DNA of 64,000 bases from assembly GCA_017537025.1 (NCBI GenBank), contig JAFWCB010000008.1:636022-700021 (forward strand), read 5' to 3'. Source of the stretch: Sediminibacterium sp. Its GTDB lineage: Bacteria > Bacteroidota > Bacteroidia > Chitinophagales > Chitinophagaceae. A program made the translations under genes and the position numbers. The notes under the pieces are model-generated. The model was given only the letters and a program-made list of their open reading frames with translations, was not told the DNA's origin and made no database searches. Shown piece after piece: positions 15,242 to 23,252 of the stretch (within the stretch, counting starts at the first letter, position 1; every line of letters begins with the position of its first letter).

Positions 15242-16678
15242 TCACAAACAATCGTATCTCGATCTTCTTGCTTTTTCCTTAAATGGGTGCACTTGAATAA
15301 GTAAATATGCCCCTCCATTAATCATAGGATCTTTGGTTAAGAATAATTTATAATCATGAATCCCCATGATTAAAGGTCCGGCTTTAAAGGCGCCTCCTAT
15401 CCATAATTGTCCCTGTGTGTTATATTGTATGGGCATATACAAACCCCAAGTACGGGTTTCCCAACGAGGCGTTAGGGTAAGTAAACTCAACTCGCGTACA
15501 TTCATGGTTTTACCGTAACTGCTGCTGTACAAGTTTAAACTGGCCTGGGCATTAATAAAAAAATGATTTCCCAAATCATGATCAGCATTGATCACAAGCC
15601 TGGTAGGAATACGCATTTTAAAGCTGGCAGGTAAAGCGGTGGTTGTATCAAATAATGTGGCTAAAGAATCACGCAATCCCTTAGCATCGGCAATGCCTTG
15701 TAACTTTTTTGAAATCTGCCAGTCTTCCAATATTGTCTTAGGATTACCAAAATTGAGGGTGTATTCGCTGGTCTTAAATTTCGCAAAACCAATATCCATG
15801 ATACTGATACCAAGCTTCCAGCTATATTGTCTGGGTTCATTCTCTTCTCCATTATACTCATCTTTAAACCAAATAAATTCCGCACCTATGCTCAATCCCA
15901 GCGCGGTTGGACCGTTCTTCAGAAATTGTTTTAGATTACCGCTGGTAGTATAATAAGGACTCCAGCTATCGTAGTTGGCAGAATACGCGTAAGCTCCGGT
16001 ACCATCGGTTATTTTATATGCGGTATCAAAAGGACGAACCGATTCTACATAGCTCAATCTATTCACGGAGGCATATGCGCCGGATATACCTTTCATGATT
16101 TGAAGAGTGGCGCCTACATTAATTTTACGAAGCGGTGTTTCAAAAAGGGTTCTGCCATAATTCAGGTCGAACTCCAGCCATCCTGCATGGCGGCTATTGA
16201 AATCGATGAAATTATTGCTTCTATTGGCTTTTAAAAATTGATGAAAACTGGTGATAGTATCGCTGTATCCAAAAGCATTTGTTTTAAAATGGTTTAGGGT
16301 TCTAGCCCTGATACCAAAGCCGATAACCGTTTTTTTATTGATCTTGTACATGCTGTTTAATAAGCCAACATCTATGGTGGCATGTAAACTGCGGTTATGG
16401 GTACCGGGTATTAAAGTGACTTCTGTTTTTGAAGCAGATGGGAACTTGAAGTTGTTCAAATAAATAGCATTGGTAATGATACCTAAGTTAAAATTAAAAA
16501 GAGTGATATCCCAAGGATGCCGGGAGTTCACGTTTGCGGCCGGATTGTTGAATATGGCAGGTGCGCCGGCGTAATCAGAGCCATGTAAGGCAAAATATTG
16601 TTGAGCCTTAGTAGTTAGTTGGAAACTGATTGCAACTAATAGAATCGACAGGCATTTGAAGAGGGGGTAAATACGCAC
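15242..16678 (-). CDS. DUF5723-like outer-membrane beta-barrel protein
   Basis: A 478-residue protein with a clear signal peptide (hydrophobic LSILLVAISFQL, cleavage after TTKA). Alternating aromatic strands throughout (WDITLFNFNLGIITN, GWLEFDLNYGRTLF, WGLYMPIQYNTQGQLWIGG) suggest an outer-membrane barrel of the kind found in Bacteroidota (DUF5723-like). No partner gene is adjacent. The function is unknown; the family name is a recognition by eye. Confidence 0.65.
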   Translation of the reverse strand: MRIYPLFKCLSILLVAISFQLTTKAQQYFALHGSDYAGAPAIFNNPAANVNSRHPWDITLFNFNLGIITNAIYLNNFKFPSASKTEVTLIPGTHNRSLHATIDVGLLNSMYKINKKTVIGFGIRARTLNHFKTNAFGYSDTITSFHQFLKANRSNNFIDFNSRHAGWLEFDLNYGRTLFETPLRKINVGATLQIMKGISGAYASVNRLSYVESVRPFDTAYKITDGTGAYAYSANYDSWSPYYTTSGNLKQFLKNGPTALGLSIGAEFIWFKDEYNGEENEPRQYSWKLGISIMDIGFAKFKTSEYTLNFGNPKTILEDWQISKKLQGIADAKGLRDSLATLFDTTTALPASFKMRIPTRLVINADHDLGNHFFINAQASLNLYSSSYGKTMNVRELSLLTLTPRWETRTWGLYMPIQYNTQGQLWIGGAFKAGPLIMGIHDYKLFLTKDPMINGGAYLLIQVHPFKEKARRSRYDCL

Positions 16679-16729
16679 CCATAGATAACGAAATACCTGC
16701 TTTTTTATTCGGTTTAAAGGTCAATTTCT

Positions 16730-16762
16730 AAAAAAAATCCCCGCGTAGAAACGAGGGGATTT
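16730..16762 (-). terminator. Minus-strand intrinsic terminator
   Basis: AAATCCCC (16735-16742) and GGGGATTT (16755-16762) form a stem. On the minus strand it is followed by a long T-run (A-run on plus from about 16730). It would end transcripts from the aminotransferase gene about 180 bases upstream on that strand. The 265-base gap that contains it is otherwise AT-rich and without ORFs, with an imperfect inverted repeat near 16897-16942. Confidence 0.6.
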
Positions 16763-16943
16763 ACGATTGCTTGCCATTATAGAGAGTCTTCAAATTCAAT
16801 TGATAATGTGAAGATAACGACAAAAATAATATAAAATATATTTTTTTATAATTTTAACAAAAAACAGGTTTTTGCTTCAACAAAATGAATTTTCGGTTAA
16901 ATTTATTCATATTAAATTATTTATAATATAATATGAATTTAAC

Positions 16944-18137
16944 TTATTTTCTCCCCGGATATACTTTGATGGCGACAGCTAAACAGTCCATCGCCTTCGC
17001 TAAGTCGTTGCTATTCAATACATAAGCTAATCTTACCTCTTGTTTTCCCAGCCCTTCCGTTCCATAAAAACCGGTAGCAGGGGCTAACATTACGGTTTGA
17101 CCCTCAAAACTAAATTCTTCTAATAACCACTGACAAAAACGATCTGCATCATCAATCGGTAATCTTGCCATAGCATAAAAAGCACCTCCCGGGTTGGGAC
17201 AAAATACCCCTTCCATTTGGTTTAAACGGCTAACGATCAGATCACGGCGACTCTTATATTCTGCCTTTGTAGTATCAAAATAATCAGCCGGTAAATCTAC
17301 CGCTGCCTCACCGGCAATTTGAGCAAAACCGGGTGGACTTAACCTTGCCTGAGCGAATTTCATGGCGGCATCCAATACTTGCTGATTCTTCGTTACAAAT
17401 GCCCCAATTCTACCTCCGCATGCGCTATAGCGTTTACTGATCGTGTCCATTATAATCACATGATCATCTACACCGGTTAAATGCATCGCACTGGTTTGAT
17501 GTCCCTCATAACAAAACTCTCTATAAGCTTCATCGGAGAATAAATAGAGATTATGCTTTATGATCAATGCCTTTAACTGCTCCATCTCTTCTTTGCTATA
17601 TAAATAACCGGTAGGATTATTGGGGTTACATATCACAATTGCTTTGGTGCGTGGTGTGATCTTTTTCTCCATCTCGCTAATGGGAGGTAGTGCAAAACCA
17701 TTTTCTATAAAAGAGGTTACGGGCACTACTTTTACGCCGGCAGCAACGGCAAACCCATTGTAGTTAGCATAAAAAGGTTCCGGAATAATTACTTCATCAC
17801 CTGCATCCAAACAACTCATAAAACCAAAAGCAATGGCTTCACTACCTCCGGTAGTAACAATGATTTGATTAGCATTTACATTGATACCAACCGAAGCATA
17901 ATACTGCACCAATTTTTTACGATAACTTTCATTACCCGCACTATGGCTGTATTCCAGTACTTTAAAATTGCTTTGTCGCACGGCATCTAACACCATTTTA
18001 GGTGTTTCAATATCAGGCTGACCAATATTCAGGTGATACACTGTAATCCCTTTTTTCTTCGCCGCTTCAGCAAAAGGAACCAGTTTACGAATAGGAGAAG
18101 CAGGCATGGCTTGGCCACGCGTAGATATCGTTAGCAT
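16944..18137 (-). CDS. PLP-dependent class I/II aminotransferase
   Basis: A fold-type I aminotransferase of 397 residues, aspartate aminotransferase-like. NPNNPTG is at 171-177, the PLP-ring Asp in SDEAYR at 202, the Schiff-base Lys235 in ISKRYSACGGR, and a substrate Arg region near the C-terminus (GLGKQEVRLAYVL). The amino-acid specificity cannot be assigned; aspartate or broad specificity is plausible. It lies 11 bases downstream of the DUF1573 gene on the same strand. Confidence 0.9.
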   Translation of the reverse strand: MLTISTRGQAMPASPIRKLVPFAEAAKKKGITVYHLNIGQPDIETPKMVLDAVRQSNFKVLEYSHSAGNESYRKKLVQYYASVGINVNANQIIVTTGGSEAIAFGFMSCLDAGDEVIIPEPFYANYNGFAVAAGVKVVPVTSFIENGFALPPISEMEKKITPRTKAIVICNPNNPTGYLYSKEEMEQLKALIIKHNLYLFSDEAYREFCYEGHQTSAMHLTGVDDHVIIMDTISKRYSACGGRIGAFVTKNQQVLDAAMKFAQARLSPPGFAQIAGEAAVDLPADYFDTTKAEYKSRRDLIVSRLNQMEGVFCPNPGGAFYAMARLPIDDADRFCQWLLEEFSFEGQTVMLAPATGFYGTEGLGKQEVRLAYVLNSNDLAKAMDCLAVAIKVYPGRK

Positions 18138-18148
18138 AGATATGTCTA

Positions 18149-18529
18149 TTAATGTTTTCCTTTGGGGTCTATCACTTCGCCCTCAATAGTTAAGGTGTAA
18201 GGCTGTGTAGAATGAGCAAATTTCACATCCACTTTTTTCTTAAAAGCGCCCAAAGTAGCGGCATTATAAGTTACTTGAATGGTTCCTTTTTTTCCTGCAG
18301 GAGTTGGAGCCAAAGAATAAACAGGCTTGGTGCATCCGCATTCCGCATTGGCAAATTCAACAACTATAGGCTTGGTAGATTGATTGGTATAAGTGAAAGT
18401 ATACGTAGCCGGTACGTTCAAATTCACTTTGCCAAAACCATGGCTTAATTCTTTAAAAGCTACATCTTTCTGTGCTATTACCTGCACACTGCAAAAACAA
18501 ATCAACGCAAGAGTAATCAATGATTTCAT
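18149..18529 (-). CDS. DUF1573 domain protein
   Basis: A secreted protein of 126 residues with a signal peptide (LITLALICFCSVQVIA). The DUF1573 core is evident: LSHGFGKVNLNVPATYTFTYTN, then NAECGCTKP with paired Cys, then an Ig-like strand pattern. DUF1573 proteins are common in Bacteroidota, and their role is unclear. It lies directly downstream of a paralogue at 18535, a tandem duplication. Confidence 0.85.
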   Translation of the reverse strand: MKSLITLALICFCSVQVIAQKDVAFKELSHGFGKVNLNVPATYTFTYTNQSTKPIVVEFANAECGCTKPVYSLAPTPAGKKGTIQVTYNAATLGAFKKKVDVKFAHSTQPYTLTIEGEVIDPKGKH

Positions 18530-18534
18530 ACTAA

Positions 18535-18930
18535 TTATTTACTTTTATTATTCTTAGTTTCTTGAACTCCTTCTCCTGTAAAACTAACCTGTTTTGTAAT
18601 GCCTCCCGATAAAAATATATCGGTATAACGAACAAACCGACCCAAAACCGATCCATCAAATCGAATGGTAATTTGGATGGATTGTCCGGGACCAAATACT
18701 TGATTAGGAACAAAACTCGGCGTAGTGCAGCCACAGCCCGCTTTTACATTCTTGAGCGTTAAACTATCAGTACCTGTATTGGTGAGCGTTACTATATATT
18801 CTACGGGTTTGCCGTAGGTAATTTTGCCGAATTCATACTTCTCATTCTGAATCGTCAATGGATCTTTAGTTTGAGAACAAGCAACTGTTGTTACAATCGC
18901 CATCAAAAGGGTAAAAAATAAACTCTTCAT
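18535..18930 (-). CDS. DUF1573 domain lipoprotein
   Basis: Paralogue of the neighbour at 18149, 131 residues. The N-terminus ends in a lipobox-like TTVACSQ, so it is probably a lipoprotein while its sister is soluble. The shared core includes YEFGKITYGKPVEYIVTLTN and VKAGCGCTTPSF. The two genes are 5 bases apart. The function is unknown. Confidence 0.85.
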   Translation of the reverse strand: MKSLFFTLLMAIVTTVACSQTKDPLTIQNEKYEFGKITYGKPVEYIVTLTNTGTDSLTLKNVKAGCGCTTPSFVPNQVFGPGQSIQITIRFDGSVLGRFVRYTDIFLSGGITKQVSFTGEGVQETKNNKSK

Positions 18931-19073
18931 ACCACGAATTTACGGCTCAAAATTAGCATTTTGATTGATAAACGTTTATCTTCAAATAAAAACAGCAATT
19001 TTAACTTTTGGCGGGAAGCCGGGGATAAACTAATTATTGTTAGTCTTTGCCTTCCTACCATTATTTTTGCCGT

Positions 19074-21464
19074 ATGGAATCTGCTAGCTCAATTCAACTT
19101 AAAGACGATATGCTTTCATTCGAAGGTTTTAGATCAACTGTTTTAGAGGATTACCGTACTGCAGTAGTGAGTAGGGAAGTGAGTTTATTAGGAAGGAGGG
19201 AAGTGCTTACGGGGAAAGCTAAGTTTGGGATTTTCGGGGATGGTAAGGAAGTTGCGCAATTAGCCATGGCTAAATTTTTTGAACCCGGCGATTTTCGGAG
19301 CGGCTATTATCGCGATCAAACCTTTATGTTCGCCAGTGGGTTGGCCAGCGTGGAGCAGTTTTTTGCACAGCTCTATGCCGATCCGGATGTGAAGAATGAT
19401 CCTTTTAGTGCCGGCAGACAAATGAATGCACATTTCGCAACACGTTTTGTAGATGATAATGGAAATTGGTTGGATCTGGCGAATCGTAAAAATATTTCTT
19501 CAGACATGGCGCCTACTGCCGCTCAAATGCCGCGAGCATTGGGTTTGGCCTGGGCTTCAAAATTATTTCGTTATAATCAGGGTCTCAAGCAATTCGATCA
19601 TCTGAGTCATAACGGAAATGAAGTTTGCTTTTGTACTATTGGCGACGCCAGTACCAGTGAGGGGCATTTTTGGGAAACCATCAACGCAGCCGGCGTGTTA
19701 CAAATACCACTGGCAGTTTTTGTATGGGATGATGGGTATGGCATTTCCGTACCTAAAAATTTTCAAACTACCAAAGGCTCTATCTCCGATGCATTACGCG
19801 GGTTTGAGAAAATGGACAATACCAATGGTATCCGTATTTACAAACTGAAAGCATGGGATTATGCCGGTATGTGTCAGGTTTTTGAAGAAGGAATACAGCG
19901 TGTGCGTGAAACACATGTACCTGTTTTATTTCATGTGGAAGAAGTTACGCAACCACAGGGGCATTCTACCAGCGGTAGCCACGAACGCTATAAAACAGCA
20001 GATCGTTTAGCCTGGGAAAAAGAATGGGATTGTATCAAGAAAATGCGTGAATGGATGATAGAGAATGGTCTTTCCAGTGAAGAGGAATTAAATGATATTG
20101 ATGCTGCTGCAAAAGAATATGTGCGTGCGAGTAGATTGAAAGCCTGGGAGAAATATGTAGCTCCCATAAAAGAGACGGCCGACAATGCAGCTACGCTCAT
20201 TCGCCAAATGATGGTGAATGATATGGACAAGTACAATGCTTTACAGCAAATAGCTAATGAGTTGCAAAATAATAAGGAGCCACAACGCAGAGATGTGCTG
20301 CGCTTATTGAATATAGCTATTGAAACAGCACCGGATTCTCCTTCAGCAGAAGATCTCAGCTATTATTATAAAGAATTATTAGCAGCTAACCGTGCTTTAT
20401 ATAATACCCATTTACACGATCAAACACCCAAAAGTGCTTTATTAGTGAATGAAGTAAAGCCGTTGATTTCTTTTGATGCCCCATTGGTAAATGGGTATGA
20501 AGTATTGAATAAATATTTCGATGCGCTCTTTGCGCAGAATCCGAAAGTATTTGCTTTTGGAGAAGATGTTGGGCATATTGGAGATGTGAATCAGGGCTTT
20601 GCAGGCTTACAGGAGAAATATGGAAAAGATAGGATTTCAGATACGGGTATTCGGGAACTAACTATTGTAGGGCAGGCACTGGGCTTGGCTTTGCGCGGAT
20701 TACGACCAATCGCTGAAATTCAATACCTTGATTATTTGTTATATGGATTGCAAGTGTTGAGCGACGATGTAGCCACCACCCATTTCCGTACAAAAGGCCA
20801 GCAGAGTTGTCCGCTTATTATTCGCACACGCGGCCACCGTTTAGAAGGTATCTGGCATAGCGGATCGCCCATGGGTATGATTATTAACTCGCTGCGCGGC
20901 ATGTATGTATGTGTGCCCCGTAATATGGTTCAAGCTGCAGGTATGTATAATACCTTATTAGCGAGCAACGATCCGGCTATTGTTATTGAATGTTTAAATG
21001 GTTATCGATTAAAAGAAAAATTACCGGCTAACTTATTAGAATATACTGTTCCATTGGGTATTCCGGAAATATTGAAAGAGGGAGATGATCTAACGATTGT
21101 TTCCTATGGTTCTACTTTACGTATTGTACAGGATGCTGCTGAGCGTTTAGCAAAAGAAAATATTCATTGTGAAGTGATTGATGTACAAACTCTATTACCT
21201 TTCGATAACCATCATAGTATTTTACAATCATTGAAAAAAACGAATCGTATTTTATTTGTGGATGAAGATGTACCCGGCGGTGCTGCCGCATATATGTACA
21301 ATCAAGTAATTGAAGTACAAAAAGCATTTCAATGGTTAGATGTTAGTCCACGTACACTTACCGCCCAGGCACATCGCCCAAGTTTCGGCAGTGATGGAGA
21401 TTATTTCAGTAAGCCTAATGCAGAAGATATAATAACTGTTGTGAGAGAGATGATGATGGAATAA
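19074..21464 (+). CDS. 2-oxoacid dehydrogenase E1, alpha-beta fusion
   Basis: A 796-residue thiamine-diphosphate enzyme. The N-terminal half is the E1 alpha module (GRQMNAHFATRF; TPP site GDASTSEGHFWETINAAG with VWDDGYGISVP). The C-terminal half is the E1 beta module (FGEDVGHIGDVNQGFAGL, ELTIVGQALGLALRGL, VSYGSTLRIVQDAAERL). Single-chain E1 is usual in Bacteroidota. The ATG at 19074 was preferred to an upstream TTG; TATTTTTG at 19062-19069 matches the -7 consensus, which implies a very short leader or use of the ATG at 19110. Pyruvate versus branched-chain substrate is unresolved. Confidence 0.9.
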   Translation: MESASSIQLKDDMLSFEGFRSTVLEDYRTAVVSREVSLLGRREVLTGKAKFGIFGDGKEVAQLAMAKFFEPGDFRSGYYRDQTFMFASGLASVEQFFAQLYADPDVKNDPFSAGRQMNAHFATRFVDDNGNWLDLANRKNISSDMAPTAAQMPRALGLAWASKLFRYNQGLKQFDHLSHNGNEVCFCTIGDASTSEGHFWETINAAGVLQIPLAVFVWDDGYGISVPKNFQTTKGSISDALRGFEKMDNTNGIRIYKLKAWDYAGMCQVFEEGIQRVRETHVPVLFHVEEVTQPQGHSTSGSHERYKTADRLAWEKEWDCIKKMREWMIENGLSSEEELNDIDAAAKEYVRASRLKAWEKYVAPIKETADNAATLIRQMMVNDMDKYNALQQIANELQNNKEPQRRDVLRLLNIAIETAPDSPSAEDLSYYYKELLAANRALYNTHLHDQTPKSALLVNEVKPLISFDAPLVNGYEVLNKYFDALFAQNPKVFAFGEDVGHIGDVNQGFAGLQEKYGKDRISDTGIRELTIVGQALGLALRGLRPIAEIQYLDYLLYGLQVLSDDVATTHFRTKGQQSCPLIIRTRGHRLEGIWHSGSPMGMIINSLRGMYVCVPRNMVQAAGMYNTLLASNDPAIVIECLNGYRLKEKLPANLLEYTVPLGIPEILKEGDDLTIVSYGSTLRIVQDAAERLAKENIHCEVIDVQTLLPFDNHHSILQSLKKTNRILFVDEDVPGGAAAYMYNQVIEVQKAFQWLDVSPRTLTAQAHRPSFGSDGDYFSKPNAEDIITVVREMMME

Positions 21465-21820
21465 TTATAGTCATTAGTCAATGCCTGCCCCGCGCCATGG
21501 GGGGGGTCTATTGTCTTTCTTTATATAATCCCGCTTCTTTAAGTCGTGCAAGCTTAAGCTTATGTGATGCTGAGTTCCGAACCCCGGAGGGGTTGAATAA
21601 TTCTAGAAGAATGTGTAGGGTAAAAGGTCAAGGGTGGGATGTTTGAGAACGACTACGAAGGGGTTGAATAATAATAAAAAGTATAATGCATTGGCGCAAC
21701 GACAATACGAAATGTATAACGCCGTAAGGCTTGCTGGGACTGGATTGGTGGTTTGGAGATGAGGAAATGGTTGCGTATTTTTAAGTGCTGGGTGTTATTT
21801 TATATTAGCAAAATATTGTC
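21465..21820. other. Intergenic repeat-rich segment at start of defence island
   Basis: No gene is supported in these 356 bases. GGGGTTGAATAAT occurs twice (21589-21601 and 21660-21672), the first joined to a CCCCGGAGGGG palindrome at 21582-21592. The rest looks like degraded intergenic repeat sequence. It marks the change from housekeeping genes to the defence block. Confidence 0.4.
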
Positions 21821-22669
21821 ATGGCAACTTTATATGAATATTATTTAAAAGATTTTTCAAGATTATTATCAACTCATTTAGATTGGACACTTAATAATCC
21901 AGATGATGGGAATATGAATGTGACAGTAAAGGTTCATTTAGACTTTGATTCAAATATTTTTTTTCTTTCATTCTTTTTACCAAGGGTTACCAATGAGATT
22001 TCGATTTTTAATTTTTTAATTTCAAAATTACAAGACGCCATTAAATTAAAAGACAATGTACTTGTAAAAACTAAATTGCCCGGTGAAATGGAAATTAGTT
22101 CATCTGAATTAAAATTTTCGGGACGAATTTTCTTTTATTATGAGGGTAATGTCAATAAAACTGAATTTTTAAAATTGCAATCAGGATTAAAAACGCAAGG
22201 ACTTTTTTTACACTTTAGAGATATTGATTTTGCAAAGACAAGAAGTAAAACTGAAAGTCCATTAGCTTTTATTTCACATGATAGCCGTGACAAAGATTCG
22301 ATAGCTACTCCTATTGCAAATGAACTTCAAAGCAGAATACTTCCAATATGGTATGATGAATATTCATTAAAGCTTGGAGATAGCTTACGAGAATCAATAG
22401 AAAAAGGCCTTAAAGAATGTAAAAAATGTATTCTAATATTATCAAAAAATTTTCTAAATAACTCTGGTTGGACAAAAACAGAATTCAACACCATTTTCAC
22501 ACGAGAAATTATTGAAACAAAAAATCTTGTACTACCAATTTGGGTTGACGTAGATAAAAACGACATTTATAATTATTCACCAATCCTTCTCGACAGAGTT
22601 GGAATACAATGGTCAAAAGGCATTGATGTTGTTGTCAACAAAATTCAACATGCTCTGATTACAGAATAA
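21821..22669 (+). CDS. TIR-domain protein with unassigned N-terminal domain
   Basis: The C-terminal half (from about residue 147) is a bacterial TIR domain: AFISHDSRDKD, WYDEYSLKLGDSLRESIEKG, CILILSKNFLNN, and SGWTKTEF with the catalytic-type Glu221 in a WxxxE arrangement like that of NAD-cleaving TIRs. The N-terminal ~145 residues, with beta strands and FFLSFFLPRV, match nothing I recognise and may be the sensor. TIR proteins in defence islands typically deplete NAD upon phage infection. It is a lone gene before a type I R-M operon; AT-rich base use suggests transfer. Confidence 0.85.
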   Translation: MATLYEYYLKDFSRLLSTHLDWTLNNPDDGNMNVTVKVHLDFDSNIFFLSFFLPRVTNEISIFNFLISKLQDAIKLKDNVLVKTKLPGEMEISSSELKFSGRIFFYYEGNVNKTEFLKLQSGLKTQGLFLHFRDIDFAKTRSKTESPLAFISHDSRDKDSIATPIANELQSRILPIWYDEYSLKLGDSLRESIEKGLKECKKCILILSKNFLNNSGWTKTEFNTIFTREIIETKNLVLPIWVDVDKNDIYNYSPILLDRVGIQWSKGIDVVVNKIQHALITE

Positions 22670-23252
22670 AACGAATGCCCAACAATAGTATTTGCAAAAT
22701 CGAGGCTGGAGATTGTAATCAGCAGTTACGGGATGCAAGCATCAGTCCCGAACTTTCGGGATTCGGAGCTTAACGTTCATTTTTCAGTTTTAGTTCTTAA
22801 CTTCAACAATATTTTTTTCAAATGGACATTTGTACAGAGCTGGACAGACCATGAATTCCCTAGCTTCGCAAATACTTGAACGTTAAATGTAACCCGATTG
22901 AAACATTCTGCACATATACAATCACAAAGGACTTTACTGCCAAACCCCACTATTTTTTTGCACATTACAAGGCTCGCAAAGCCGACACAAAAGCAAATTT
23001 TACAAAGATCTAAAAATTTCGACGCATTACCCTCCCACCCTAGCCGACGGAATAATTATCAATTACATCAATATATTCTGAGCTGAAGAACAACCATCAA
23101 CAACCTATAATCAGACACCTTAAAGCCAAACTGTAGCTACTTATTGTAATGACATTGCTAATATTGGGGGCGGACACATTTAAAAGCATAAACCGGTAAT
23201 AGGTTCGTAACCCATTAATATTCGTATTTTTATCCCTCATATATTTGACCTA
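22670..23252. other. Non-coding segment between TIR and hsdR
   Basis: No gene is supported. TCCCGAA CT TTCGGGA (22746-22761) is a perfect 7-bp hairpin that may end the TIR transcript. A minus-strand frame at 22777-22965 is Cys-rich but has no recognisable fold and sits in degraded-looking sequence. The last 100 bases must contain the hsdR promoter, which I could not identify. Confidence 0.4.

Noticed and set aside
22777-22965. Minus-strand Cys-rich 62-residue ORF
   Set aside because: No recognisable fold or spacing of Cys pairs; it lies in repeat-like intergenic sequence and also reads open on the opposite strand.
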